Source: Cymbomonas tetramitiformis
Taxonomy: Eukaryota; Chlorophyta; Pyramimonadophyceae; Pyramimonadales; Pyramimonadaceae
Reading direction: 5' to 3'
Assembly (NCBI GenBank): GCA_001247695.2
Contig: LGRX02033486.1
Coordinates: 1 to 64,000, forward strand
Length of the DNA stretch: 64,000 nucleotides
Both the position numbers and the translations under genes were made by a program. Each line of letters starts with the position of its first letter. Position 1 is the stretch's first letter. This document shows, piece after piece, positions 24,128 to 36,477 of this stretch. The notes beneath the pieces were generated by a model. That model was not told the origin of the DNA. It did no database searches and worked only from the letters and a program-made list of their open reading frames with translations.

Positions 24128-24312
24128 ACACATGCTTTTGTGGAGGATGTAGTTGCTGCAGCGATTTGTGGGAATGCATGGACAGTGCTCAACAATGACC
24201 AACTGTTATTTGAGCACTGTATACTGCCTTCGGGTCTGGAGATATCTCCATCCAGCCCTGCAACAGGTTGTTTGATCCTGTCCCGTATGTATCGCCATCA
24301 CTTGACAGTCCA
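24128..24312 (+). repeat. Dispersed repeat copy (family also at 33745-33925 and about 31965-32045)
   Basis: Shares gccttcgggtctggagatat and the following pyrimidine-rich segment with 33745-33925. A shorter, more diverged copy is at about 31965-32045. All are in the same orientation. Confidence 0.75.
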
Positions 24313-24430
24313 CACGCACATGTGTTTGTGGCTGGTATGTAGGCATTATGGCTACATATGATACAAATATTATCTGCATACTTACATTGATCATTTACAC
24401 TTACTGATTGAGTGTAACGTCAATATATAT

Positions 24431-24561
24431 CTGAGATAAGTACTGAGATAAGTACCGTGGTAAGTACTGAGATAAGTACTGTGGTAAGTACTGAGCTAAG
24501 TACTGTGGTAAGTACTGAGATAAGTACTGTGGTAAGTACTGAGATAAGTACTGTAGTGAGT
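24431..24561. repeat. 12/24-bp tandem repeat
   Basis: Alternating gataagtactga and ggtaagtactgt 12-mers form a 24-bp higher-order unit. Every unit carries agtact, a palindromic hexamer. Confidence 0.9.
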
Positions 24562-24639
24562 ATATTCATGTATACTTACTGTGTATGTGTATGTTACACT
24601 CATTATTGTTGGATCACACATATCCACATACATATATCT

Positions 24640-24710
24640 TTGCTTTGTGTGTGTATGTGTGTGTGTGTACTTGCTGATTGAGTGCACACACCTGGAATGA
24701 GTACACTTGT

Positions 24711-24741
<31 letters not shown>

Positions 24742-24750
24742 GCGATTGAG
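24640..24750. repeat. TG-rich microsatellites
   Basis: Two runs of (TG)n lie near 24645-24670 and 24710-24740, separated by gattgagtgcacaca, which recurs next to each run. Confidence 0.85.
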
Positions 24751-25143
24751 TGCACACATACGAAATAAATTGAGATAAGTCAAGTTAAGGTTAACTTAAT
24801 CATGCATGTGTATGCATGTACCACTAAACGGCATGTAACAAGCATGATGTATATCAAATATTTACGGTATTTTGTAATCTTGTATCTCATCATTATGGAT
24901 GATGAGTATTATGGTTGATTTTCACAAACGGCTCCGATGAGTTTCCAATCTATGATTAACGGGAGAAACGTTGCCCATACCTAGAAATCACTGTGATATG
25001 GGGCAGTGAGCTAATTCTGTCTAACAATCAAGGCCATCTTCGCATGTTTGGATGTTCAATATATTTATAACCTTGGACTCGCAAGCTCTAGCATGTTATA
25101 CATGTAAGTTGCAATATGTCGCGTTAAGTCGTATGCATGTATA

Positions 25144-25298
25144 CAGTAATCACTCACTTTTAAGAAAACCCGGAAGCGACCCGACGTTTGGGGGGGGTAC
25201 TTAACTCGATAGTACGAATTTAGTGGCTTTTCTCTCGGCGGTGTTAAGAAATAAGAGAATACGATGTTAACTCTTATCTTTGTTATGGCATTTGGAGT
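25144..25298. mobile_element. MITE copy of the CAGTAA/TTAAGAAAA family, cut by the gap
   Basis: Starts cagtaatcactcactttt after ta (25142-25143) and matches the complementary strand of the element at 50677-50902, including gtgttaagaaataagagaat. The other end falls in the N run. Confidence 0.75.
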
Positions 25299-25456
25299 NN
25301 NNNNNNNNNNNNNNNNNNNNNNNNNNNNNNNNNNNNNNNNNNNNNNNNNNNNNNNNNNNNNNNNNNNNNNNNNNNNNNNNNNNNNNNNNNNNNNNNNNNN
25401 NNNNNNNNNNNNNNNNNNNNNNNNNNNNNNNNNNNNNNNNNNNNNNNNNNNNNNNN
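25299..25456. other. Assembly gap (158 N)
   Basis: A run of N bases. Nothing can be read here. Confidence 1.
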
Positions 25457-25989
25457 ATAATGCCAAGCCGCTATCGTGATCAGGCTGGATATATGCATGC
25501 CAAGCCGTTATCGTGATCAGGCTGGATATGTACATGCATTATATGACTATCACTTTCTAATACAATGATGTGCAATCATGTATACACTGACATAATGCGT
25601 CATCGATGTAGTGTGCGCATGCCGATCATGAAAGCGCCCAGTACGGTACGATCATCACTGTAAATCACGCGCCATTTGAAAATACATAATGTGCGCTGTA
25701 ATCCGATGATGTCATTTGTCCATAAGCATCTGTAAACCACACTATGAATACTGTGTCGACAGTTTTGATGTTAGCGCGATGCTGATGTTCAGTATCGTAC
25801 ACCGTCGTACAATACGACTGCGCGCTTCATTTATGTGTGCGCATATACTGTATCTTGCGCGTCCATATTCTCGTTGCGAATGACGAGTATTGATGATGCT
25901 CATTTTTCATATGCGCGCCTTGTTCCTGCATATTGTAAAATGATGCGCTCTGAACTCTGCGCGTCTGTACAATTCATCAACAGGACAAG
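25457..25989. other. Non-coding stretch after the gap
   Basis: Begins with two copies of gccaagccgctatcgtgatc (and variant), a motif that recurs near 33920 and 34556. No gene is recognised. Confidence 0.5.
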
Positions 25990-26540
25990 TGTTAGGGCTT
26001 CGCTAGCAAGCGAATAGATATATGATATAAAGCGAGGCTATTATTGAACGTTAATAGCTCACGCAGAGTACGTGTGGATATGAGTGCAGCGCTTCTCCAG
26101 AAGTGACTGATGTAGCTCAACGCTACCTCATTTACGCAATGCCCCGCATCTCATAGATGCCACCACAATTGGGTTGTGAATCCAAGGCATTGGTTGAACA
26201 ATCAGTATCGGCTGAACGAATAAGCCATATGATACTCGCATGCTTGTTCAGAACATGCTAGAAGCGAAGATGAGTTTTCTCCGAACACTTTCGGTTCTTC
26301 AAGACTTCATCTTGCTTTGTCATCTCGATGCCACAACCTGGCCTCTCGATGACAGGTGTCACTCAAGGTGAGTGAATGACAGATGGTATGACTGTACATG
26401 TCATAGTCGACCGTACTGACGACTGTCTGTCATTATAATATATGACATGACACGACATGACATGACATGGTATGACATGTATGACAGGTATGACACGTAT
26501 GACATGTATGACACATATGTCATCGGTCATAACCCTGACA
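25990..26540. repeat. LTR-like repeat, copy 1 (551 bp)
   Basis: Starts TGTTAGGG and ends CCCTGACA, the TG...CA inverted ends expected of an LTR. About the first 470 bp are nearly identical to copy 2 at 35639-36219; I saw one substitution in the hairpin region. It carries a structured-RNA region (see 26137-26192) and an (ATGAC)n microsatellite near its right end. On its right the minus strand shows a purine-rich run (aagaggggaga) directly before the repeat, as a polypurine tract would. Confidence 0.65.
26137..26192 (+). ncRNA. 56-nt three-way-junction RNA motif, copy 1
   Basis: Closing 7-bp stem caatgcc/ggcattg encloses hairpin gcatc-tcata-gatgc and hairpin ttggg-ttgtgaa-tccaa (one G-U). Copies at 35776-35831 and 36635-36690 are the same length. 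The third changes nearly every stem base while keeping all pairs and the 7-nt loop. An additional hairpin (gtagc-tcaac-gctac) lies just upstream. Strand is arbitrary. Confidence 0.5.
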
Positions 26541-27497
26541 GATCTCCCCTCTTAAGAGAGTTGTGACCTCACAACGGGCATACCTTTGTATATGTCTTTG
26601 ATGTCTTTGTTGTTGTTGTTGCTGCTGCTGGTACCAGTCTTCTTACACCGATGTGAGGCGTCCCTCATGGTGTTTTTAGGATATTGGGGGGAACTGAGTC
26701 CACTTTAAGCCCTCACCTTAGGCATTTAGCCTTACAGTTCTTAGGATGTAGCCCCCATGAATTGCGTATCGTATTTCAGAGTGACGTTTCAAGGTTCCAT
26801 GAATTGCGTATCGTATTTCAGAGTGACGATTCAAGGTATCCGAGGTTTACGTTACGGATATATATTGCGCTTGCCGTCGACGCCTTTGCGAACGATGATC
26901 GACGTTTTAACGAACGATACTCGGCCTTATATATACAACTGATCGACGAAAACCCTTGGGTACATGTTTCCACAGTTATATATAGTGCACCCAACCTTCC
27001 TCCCCTCCTGAAGCTACTATGGAGGTTCACAGGCGGCAACGGGGAGCCCGATTTTGGGGCTTGTTTTAATGCAAATGGAGTGGCCCTGCTTAACGGGATT
27101 GGACTTATAATCCTTTACCCGGTCAGCTCATCTCCTCAATATTTGGTCCGGTACGCGCGCTTTGACGAACATCTGTCGATTCAGAGTGGATTCGCCACGT
27201 ACTAATGTGAAATTCGTTTTAGTTATGTGTGTCAAGCATAACTCAGGATCACAACTCCGTCCACCTCAGTTATCCGGTAGCGCGGATTTACTGGCCATAA
27301 GATCCGAATGACAAACCACGGTCTGGCAAAGGTAGCATTTAGCAGTTTTTATTTATCAACAGATATGATATCTCGCATGTGTGCGTATCTGCGCAAGGGT
27401 ATGATTTGGTACAAGGCTCACTACACCTTTAGCAAGGAAGGATCAATTCCCGCTCCTGTCATATCAATTTGATGCAGGGTAAAAATGTTAGGGATAT
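26541..27497. other. Non-coding stretch with a short tandem duplication
   Basis: A 40-bp tandem duplication (catgaattgcgtatcgtatt...) lies at about 26757-26830. An open frame at 26684-27205 spans it but matches no known domain and I do not support it as a gene. Confidence 0.5.
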
Positions 27498-27614
27498 AAC
27501 CCTGCAGTTCTCGGGATGCAGCCCTGCAGTTTTTGGGATGCAGCCCTGCAATTCTTGGGATGCAGCCCTGCAGTTCTTGGGATGCAGCCCTGCAGTTCTT
27601 GGGATGCAGCCCTG
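27498..27614. repeat. 22-bp tandem repeat, about 5 copies
   Basis: The unit is ttcttgggatgcagccctgc with small variation. The same motif recurs singly at about 26737, 28989 and 31089-31149 and, more diverged, at 32570-32660. Confidence 0.9.
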
Positions 27615-29040
27615 ATTATTATTCGGTCGGCAATTATTGGCAAAAGTCATCGGCTATCAGCTTTTGACTCAGAAGCCACAATGTTATAGAAGCTGCGACC
27701 TATCGTGACCATATGCGGCAGTTATGCTTTCAGCATACGTAGACAATATGATTATGTGGAACTTATAATCCCACTTAAGTTGCATCATGATAAATTTATC
27801 CAGGTGTTAACAAGTGTTCAGGATTTGATAAGGGGTTGACGCCCCACAGGCCAAAGGTCATTGTCTCGTAAGGCTCGCCTCAAGTGTGCGGCTTTGAGGT
27901 GCAACGTCTCGGCGAGGCACAGGCATGATGCTTCCTTGACCATAATGGAGCTGGAAATGAGAATGCTCAAGATATCCGAAGACAGGAAGGCTTTTTGTTG
28001 GCCAGAGTTGCTGTCTAGATGCTTAACCTCGATGGGGTTGCATTCGGATACAAACTGTGCAACCATACATGTAATTTATGCATTGGTGTATGACTTTGAT
28101 GAATTATCTGTTGTCATGAATCTGGGAGGAATGACGGCAAATAGCTAGAGTGGCGGATCTCACTCACTCGGCTTTGCTGTTATGGATTTCAATGCCTGAA
28201 TGACACAAATGGCAATCCTTTGGCTTTGATGGTTCCCTTCAGACACTGGCAACAACTTGTGCGCCAGCTTTTCTTAGATTTGGGGGAAAACCATGGATCA
28301 ACAATTCATCAATCAAAACACATGTTATCAAGGCTGATTCAACGAATCCTTTAACTCTTGAAATTCAACAATCAGCATCTCAGGTTGTTGACGTCAAAGT
28401 GATGGTCGTAAGCTTACAATATAGCTTATTCGCATTTTTAAAAAAACCATCGTTCTCCTATGTCAGTGCCCTTCATATAATATGATAGAGCCAGAGAAAT
28501 ATGTATATATGATTTCTTCATAATGAACTTCATGTGTCAGTAAGTCAAATAAAGACTTCATTTGATGCTTCAATCGGCATGATGTACCTTGTCATCTAAC
28601 TTTTTGACTGCTATACACAGATGCTGGAACTTTTCATAAGATTTTTAATCTTCCAAGCAAAATCACAATGATATAAAATCAAATGATGTAAATCAATTTG
28701 TGGCAGCTGTATGAAGAATGAATGAATCTATACTCCTTTCTCCCCCTTTAAAAAGAGGTGTATCAAACCAATCGGATGGTGATGGAGAATGCTATTCAAT
28801 CATTATGTTATGTGAAAATGGTTTGATAGAAAATCAGACTGAGATTACTCATCGGATGCTTTCGAGGTAACAATGTCAATATGAACACCGATTTTCTCTA
28901 CGTCATACCGGCAACATGCCTGACGCTTTTGAATGTGGCGAATGCCAGATAATGGCAAATGCCAATGTCAATTTTCTATGATTCAATATGCAGTTTTTGG
29001 GTTGCAGCCCACATAAATTGTCAGTTCAGGGTCACCATAG
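27615..29040. other. Gene-free AT-rich stretch
   Basis: No gene or RNA gene was recognised. Overlapping open frames on both strands at 27818-28148 have no domain match that I can name. Confidence 0.5.
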
Positions 29041-29124
29041 TGTGCCCAACTTAGACAATAGTGTGCCCAACTTAGACAATGGTGTGCCCAACTTAGACAA
29101 TGGTGTGCCCAACTTAGACAATGT
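29041..29124. repeat. 21-bp tandem repeat, 4 copies
   Basis: tgtgcccaacttagacaat repeats at 29041, 29062, 29083 and 29104. The cccaactta core also appears in the palindromes of the element at 20751-21424. Confidence 0.92.
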
Positions 29125-29390
29125 TTCTGGATAATGATTGTCATAATGAAGACGAAATCAGTGATGGTACCGAAGTTAACTTTGGTATTGAAGCTAATGG
29201 AGTGTCTGTAATGGCAACAACTTAGTACAAGCTGTATTTTCGTACTTGATGAATGGCTGGTATGTCATTTCATTATGACTAGAACATGGTATTGCCTAGT
29301 GATATGCGTATCTTCTTCAGTACATGATCACTTATCTCAATGGTACCTATTTTATTTTTGGGCATACATTATTCAGAAACTTGGTAACCA

Positions 29391-29470
29391 TATGCAGATT
29401 GCGGGTTCGAGTCCTGACATGGCTTTTCCCAAGACTTCGTGGCCTAATGGACGAGGCGACAAATTTCTAA
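29391..29470 (+). pseudogene. tRNA-Arg(UCU)-like sequence with halves in permuted order
   Basis: A tRNA 3' half comes first: variable loop and T arm, agattgcgggttcgagtcc (29396-29414), including a B box. After 18 bases, including tttt, comes a 5' half: acceptor gacttcg (29433-29439), T8, an A box and D arm ggcctaatggacgaggc with G18-G19, then stem acaaa and loop tttctaa, whose centre TCT (29466-29468) is an arginine anticodon. The acceptor strands do not pair well and only 3 of 5 anticodon-stem pairs form, so it may be a decayed or rearranged tRNA rather than a working gene. Confidence 0.45.
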
Positions 29471-32400
29471 ACATTCCAGAATGAGCTTTCAAAGAGTCTT
29501 AATTCCTCAATGAAGCATGCGTGTCTTATGTGCCAAAATGATATGAAACCACAAGTATGATGTCAATTTATATGTGGATGGTTTATACCATTGTATGCTA
29601 TTCCACAAATAAGTAGTGATGTCAGAATAAAAACTTTGGACAATTGCAACTCAGTACAAACCCGAGTGCATTCAAGTCCACTTGTATGCTCAGAATCTGA
29701 ATCTAATGTACTTTCTATATGCACAGGATAGAATATATTTTCTATGTGATTCTGGATTCAGGAACTAGAGTCAATGAAAAACTCCTTTCCTATTTCAGAC
29801 GATGAAACCTTTATTCCCTTAGGTGCAATACCTTATCTTAAGGAATGGTCATTTTCAATACAAGTTTCAATCGATTTTTTCAAATCTGTCACTTTTATGA
29901 TGATCAGACTGGTCAATTTTACAGCATAGCCACTTCCCCTTGCTGAAGGAGATGATTCCTTTCATAGGGCGATATGTTGGCTGTTTTCATATGACACATA
30001 GAAAACATGAGTGACTCTTGGAGAATTTCGGGATAAATATCCTGAATTGGCTGATTATGCTCAAGAATGACCGAAGAGATTATTTGCCATCTTTAGCCAT
30101 ATGGCGTAGAGGCCGCTTACCAACGGTTGGGTCATAAGCTGGATAGCTATGTTAGCTATGTTGGAGGCTGAATAGCCATGATTGCACAGATTCTGTCTTC
30201 CATGATGAATAGACCTCTGATATATGGTGTCTGATAAATCAATACTTTTGACAACAACTCAACCTTTAAAGGTTTGATGAAGAACTGATGATCGTTGCTG
30301 CAATGCAATTGTTTAATGTGCACTACTGAAATGCCTCGTGATATAATAATCTCACAGAATAGGCATTGTTCAATGGCGGTATGATCAGATATGTAATGAT
30401 CAATGAAGACAAGATGACCGGTATGGCTCATTCAGCAGGCATGACTACCTCAAAGAGATGCCAATACACGGATACATTTCAAGACATAAGGGCAATAGAC
30501 TTATTATGTAGTCTTCAAAGGCAGCTAGCATTTATGCTGCATTGGTCAGCTCAATGGCTTTGACCTATATAGGTGTTGTACTCAAGCCGTAGCCTGCATA
30601 TTGCATTGAGTAATCTTGACACCTTTAATGATCCAATCAGATGATATGTATGAAATATCAAGAATGGTTGCCCTTTTTCAATGATCATCGGTGGCAGAGG
30701 CTATGGTGCTTGCACCGAGTCAATATACAATTCTAGTTTGGATACATGCTAGACCAGATGTATACAAATGTCTAGGTCTTCAAAATCAAGCTCATGTGTA
30801 CGTCATGGCTGATTTCCTTAGAAATGTTCGATACATATGTGTGTCAACTTCATGGAATTCTGCATGGTTTGGCTGTATATAGTCATGATTACCAAAACAA
30901 AAACGATGATGCAACCTATTTGTTTTATTATTTGTCTTTATTATTTAATTGGTTTTTAGTTGTATTTTTAGCTTATCATCTTCCCCCCTCAAGGAAGTGT
31001 ATTGCTAGGCGGTTGTCAAGCGCCGTTTAAATACAACAGAGGTCCGACCTCTATGTGATGACGTGGAAGCTTACTATGAAGCTGGATAGCAGTTCTCGGG
31101 ATGCAGCCCATTGCACCGAAGGTGCATCGCAGTCGTTGGGATGCAGCCCGAATTCACGTCATCAGCGTGGGTCATATAGTGCCCATGCATGTGCTGTATA
31201 AAATACAACACTACCCTCCAGCGGCGAAGTGGTTTGCTATTACCATCATCGTATGCTGTGGGATATCAATATATGATCAGAGAGCATGGTAATATGTGTA
31301 CCATGTTTGTCAATATCGGAGAGACTGTGTCTTCTTTAAATTCCTCATGACTATATGTATAATGGTGTTATACTGATGTCAACACCTTCTCTCTCAGTGA
31401 TTTATTGATTTCAGATGTGATGTCGTGGCAGTTAACCTTGTCCGCTTGTACCGGAGGTTGTATCAATTGTGTCCACGTCATCGGTACGAGTCATATTGTG
31501 TCCATGCATACGCGATCTTAGCGCAGGTCACAATACAGTGCCCGAGCATACGCGATTTTAGCGTAGGTCACATTGTGCCTCAATTTATTAAATCTGAGAA
31601 AATCTATTACTCATCTTTGTGAGTTTAGACAGCATTGTACTGATTGCAATGCTTTTTCTGATGATTTATATATCACAGATTATACCAAATGTGGTGATCA
31701 GTCCAGTGCAAATTTTTGTCACTGGAATGTACAGGGATTGTGAATGATTGCAATCCAGTCGGAGGAATAATCTCAGCAGCTGTTCTGTACTAATGAATTC
31801 ATCGGAGTTATACTCATTTCGACGATTCGAAACCCATGTCATTTGTAGTGATGACCACTCATATGAATACATAGGGGTTTCCTCAGAATGCTTTTATGTG
31901 ATGTCAACATATTATGAACAATTCACTTGCAAAGGAGTTACGCTTGGAAGGTTTTGCATGGTGGTCACCCAACAGTTATCAGCTGTTATTCGGATGCCAC
32001 ATTCTGCCTTCAGTACTGGGACTATATCAACCAGTTCTACAGCGATGCACCCGTCCTTCCCACTCTTATGTACGGCTAAAGTGCCAAAGTGTATCAGGTG
32101 GGATATATATATATATATATATATATACATTATATAACTATCATCTTCTGATCCGGGATATGCAATTAAGCATGGTATCAGGTTATATGTTATATATATA
32201 GTTCAGCATTCCGCACTTACTCGAGGATGTAAATGCTGAGCAATAGTCAACTTATAGTCATTGGGATGTAGTTTCCCATCCGAGTTTACACTTTGTTAGT
32301 GACGGTGGGTTTAACGTTGTACAGATTTCAACGTTACTTGTGGATGCAGTGGTTTTATCAAAAGCAATCCATCAGAAATCACCAGATCGGAAAAATGGAT

Positions 32401-33744
32401 ATGTGTGTGTGATATATATATCTATGTTTGTACATGTATTATGTCTGTACATTATATAATGAGGTGATGTATGTATATATGGTTCCACCTTCTTCGGTTC
32501 CTCCCTCAAGGAAGTGTGAACACACAGGCAGTTGTCAAGTGCCTTAATACCTCATAATGTAGCATGCAGTCCTTATAGGAAGCAGCTTATACAGTTTTAG
32601 GGTTGCTGCCCTACAGTCCTTGGGTTGTTGCCCGACAGTTCTTGGGTTGTTGCCCGATATATTGTCATGAATGTGCTGATCTCAGCATGACATAATGCCA
32701 AAATACAGAGTGTTTTGCTAGTATTTAGTGGCATTTCAGGGTATATAGTGTTACAGTGACCCTTATCTTCCACATTGATATTAGGGTGTTACTTGGTATC
32801 AGTAACCCTAAATTATGTCAAATTAAAGTAGTATGAACATTTTTCAAAGAAATTGAAGCAAAACTGCATTTAATATTTCGCTGTGTATCACGTGGTTTTT
32901 AGGAGGTGTGTTACACCCCTGTAACTGTACACGTGAATATATATAGTTATAGGGTGTTATAAGTGCTGTACTATTTTGAGCATATTTTTCAATAGCTAAT
33001 AAAATGGAGTAACGAAAAAAATGAAACCCAAATTTTCATTTTGAAATCATACGTATTAGTTTTTCACGTATTTTGTTGCAGCAACTTTGTATACCCCTAG
33101 ATATTACACACCTGATATTTAGGGTGTTACACGAGATATGACTGTGCACATTATGTTTTTCAGATACCTTAATAGGTATAAAATCATAATTCGTGAAAAA
33201 ATGGAGTCGGAATTTCAGTTTTGAAATTTCCCGCCAACGATTTTAACCCATTTTCCACCTTTTTTGGCCACTTGTATATGTACTATAGTACATATATATC
33301 AGTGGTTGTGTAATGTGCATCCTACAGAACTCACGTAACTTATCTCACTTTTGCACATGACATTTTTCATGGCTTTTTCAGTGAAGATATCTGATGGTCA
33401 ATATGTGTGATTGCACACACATATGGGTTTTGCTGATTTAAACCCATGGAAAATGGACCAAGATTTATTTTAGGAATATCAACTTTAAGTATGATAACTT
33501 AAGTGATAACTTGTCAGAACCTATTATCTACTTACTGAAAGAGTATCAAAATGATCTCTTTAGTTTCCAAGTAGATTTGGACATAGCTTGATAAATATAT
33601 CTAAGCAGTTTCACACACACAACAGTGTGTGTGTGTGTGTGTAATGTCCACAACTATCTCTATCAGATGCCAATATAGTTTCTGCTCTGAAGAGTTACAT
33701 GCATTTTGGACTGATCAATTCTGAATCAATTGTCATAATGCAAT
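29471..33744. other. Gene-free AT-rich stretch
   Basis: No gene is supported over this 4.3 kb. It contains single copies of the gggatgcagccc motif at 31089-31149, an (AT)n run at about 32104-32128, a (TG)n run at about 33625-33645 and blocks shared with 23.8-24.3 kb. Short open frames look random. Confidence 0.5.
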
Positions 33745-33925
33745 GTAGTTGTTGTTGTTGCTCCAGCAATAGTGAGTGGGACGAATGGACAATGCTCAGC
33801 AGTGACCAGCTGCTTTTTGAGCATTGTATAATGCCTTCGGGTCTGGAGATATCTCCACCCAGCCCTACAGCATGTTGGTTGATTCTGTCCCATATCTATC
33901 GCCATCACTTGACATCCAGCTGTTA
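33745..33925 (+). repeat. Dispersed repeat copy (family of 24128-24312)
   Basis: Matches 24128-24312 over about 180 bp, including gccttcgggtctggagatat and tatcgccatcacttgaca. Confidence 0.75.
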
Positions 33926-35638
33926 TCGTGATCAAGCTGGATGGTACTATGTATTATGTGTTGATATGATTCTTGATCATTACACTTTCGAGTCAGTGCA
34001 TTGTCAACTTACATAGTAATGTCAGTGACTTATTTATTACACTTGTGAATCAGTGTAATGTCATTATACTTAATGATACATAAGTTGCAGTGACTTGTGT
34101 ATGCAGTGACTTGTATGCATGTACTTTCTGATTGAGTACATTATGTGTGTGTGTGTGGAATTGTGCTACTACACACACTTGTATATAGGTAATTACTGAT
34201 TCATTACACTATACCAAGTTGATCTATCATATAGGATGATCTGTATACCAATCACAGAATGTATCTAACATGATGTATATCAGCTTAGTTAATGATTGTA
34301 ATCCTGCATATCTCATCTGCAGTGATGAGTTGCTTTGGTCTATTTCACATATAGTTCCGGTGAGCATTCCTTTTAGTGATCCACAATAGAACAAATATAC
34401 TCATCCCAAATCCTGCGTCAGAGTATATTAAGCTAATTATTGTGTTAAGACCACTGAATAGGCACCTTACACCATATGGGTTCAATTATAGTTTACATGC
34501 ACAGCAGGTATGCTTTTGTGCAATGTCTGATGCATTATTATATGAGACCATATATACCAGCTGCTATCGTGATCAAGCTGGTTTATGCATGACAGCTGCT
34601 AACGTGATCAAGCTGAATGCATAAATGTATGCACATGTCACAATGACATAGTTGCTCAGTATTATAATGCACATGTATTATAATGTACATCTGCTGCATG
34701 CACTTGGTATATACTGAATGATTAGTATATACTGCAAGTGTGTGTGTGTGGTGTGTGTGTGTGTGGTGCTGCAAGGATTATAATCACTGCACACCCAAAT
34801 AATTGTACACACTATGATGTTTGCTGCACACCAGCATCCACTTATCTGTCATACTGAGTGTGTGTGTGTGTAGCTACTCACACAGCATATAGTATACACT
34901 CATGATTGCAAGCTTGTATGTGATTCTGACAGTGAATGGATAAGTATTATCTTTCATGTGCAAACATCACAGATTTGTATAGCATGCTGCATATTATACT
35001 GTCATCATGCGTCATCTGTTCATGACAAATCTGCAGGTATGTATAATCCTGTGAAGATAATCATGATGCGCGCAGACGAGTGATTATTGCAACTATTTGA
35101 AATGACGATATTTTGATGACGAAATCAGTATACGCATCAAAACTGCAAGGTAATCGTTCAGTGCAGAAGGCGATTTATTGTGATTATTAAAGTCGCTATG
35201 GTGCGCGCTGCGAATAATGAGCACATCTCTGTCGCAATATGAACGGCATATGATACAAATGCCATTTTTCGCACGGATCATATTCTGATGATGATTTATT
35301 CTTCCGCGTTTCAATATGTCGAATCTTGTACAATTACGAATGATAACTGCGCATATGTGCGATCGGCATGCTGTATGCACACCTTCTCGCGCTGTTATCT
35401 CTGACGGTATGTACGAACAACTGCGATTACGACGATGTCTCCTCGCGCACTGTTTTCGCTGTTTATTATGCAGCGGTCGATATTATGCAGATATGTTGAT
35501 ATGTGCGACTGCGGCGCCTGATGATATACGCGCTCCGCAAACCTGCGCACACAAAATTCAATATCTACTGCTGCACTCACACTAGATGCGCCCTCGTTCG
35601 TCACCTTGACGAGACGGAGAATATCAACTGTTAGGGCT
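33926..35638. other. Gene-free AT-rich stretch
   Basis: TG-rich runs occur near 34140, 34738 and 34860 and repeated gctatcgtgatcaagctg motifs near 34560-34620. No gene is recognised. Confidence 0.5.
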
Positions 35639-36219
35639 TCGCTAGCAAGCGAATAGATATATGATATAAAGCGAGGCTATTATTGAACGTTAATAGCTCA
35701 CGCAGAGTACGTGTGGATATGAGTGCAGCGCTTCTCCAGAAGTGACTGATGTAGCTCAACGCTACCTCATTTACGCAATGCCCCGCATCTCATAGATGCC
35801 ACCACAATTGGGTTGTGAACCCAAGGCATTGGTTGAACAATCAGTATCGGCTGAACGAATAAGCCATATGATACTCGCATGCTTGTTCAGAACATGCTAG
35901 AAGCGAAGATGAGTTTTCTCCGAACACTTTCGGTTCTTCAAGACTTCATCTTGCTTTGTCATCTCGATGCCACAACCTGGCCTCTCGATGACAGGTGTCA
36001 CTCAAGGTGAGTGAATGACAGATGGTATGACTGTACATGTCATAGTCGACCGTACTGACGACTGTCTGTCATTATAATATATGACATGACACGACATGAC
36101 ATGACATGACATGACATGACATGACATGACATGACATGACATGACATGACATGACATGTCTGACAGGTATGACACGTATGACATGTATGACACATATGTC
36201 ATCGGTCATAACCCTGACA
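35639..36219. repeat. LTR-like repeat, copy 2 (581 bp)
   Basis: Same TGTTAGGG...CCCTGACA ends as copy 1 and almost the same sequence, with a longer (ATGAC)n array at about 36081-36155. It has different flanks on both sides, as a solo LTR would. No target duplication is clear. It carries the 56-nt RNA motif at 35776-35831. Confidence 0.65.
35776..35831 (+). ncRNA. 56-nt three-way-junction RNA motif, copy 2
   Basis: Identical to copy 1 except one base that turns the G-U pair of the 3' hairpin into a standard pair (ttggg-ttgtgaa-cccaa). Confidence 0.5.
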
Positions 36220-36477
36220 ACAAGTGTGCGATGTGTGTATGAACACACCTCGTCGTCTTGGTCGTTCGCTGATATGCTGCGTATATTCAATCAAGCGCCT
36301 GATGTTCGCTATTTTGCTGCGCGCTTTATAATCCGCTGCTGCAATGATATGTTGGCAATTATTGTCGCTGATGCGATTGCTGTTCTGCGATATATGCGAA
36401 CTTCGTTGCGCCTCTATACACTATATCAGAACACGTTTACGATGCTTACACTCGAGTCTGCTCTCGGCCTGGGCGAA
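36220..36477. other. Short spacer between two LTR-like repeats
   Basis: Bases 36220-36477 separate copy 2 from the diverged copy 3. No gene is recognised. Confidence 0.4.

Larger units (their letters stand above)
23600..25143. other. Gene-free AT-rich stretch related to 33.2-34.6 kb
   Basis: No gene is supported. Blocks at 23830-23960 and 24030-24120 match blocks at about 33170-33260 and 33360-33450, in the same order and orientation, at low identity. This points to an old duplicated element whose ends I cannot place. Confidence 0.5.

Noticed and set aside
26100..26200. Hammerhead ribozyme (a ctgatg next to a hairpin)
   Set aside because: The GAAA box and NUH cleavage site are missing and ctgatg is not kept in the diverged third copy.
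26684..27205. 173-residue plus-strand frame
   Set aside because: It spans a 40-bp tandem duplication, has no domain and lies in repeat-rich DNA.
35776..35831. Ordinary tRNA gene
   Set aside because: There is no D arm and the TTGTGAA loop lacks the C56 and A58 expected of a T loop, although the overall shape is tRNA-like.
35639..36219. Target-site duplication for the solo LTR-like copy
   Set aside because: Left flank tcaac and right flank acaag do not match, so no duplication is claimed.
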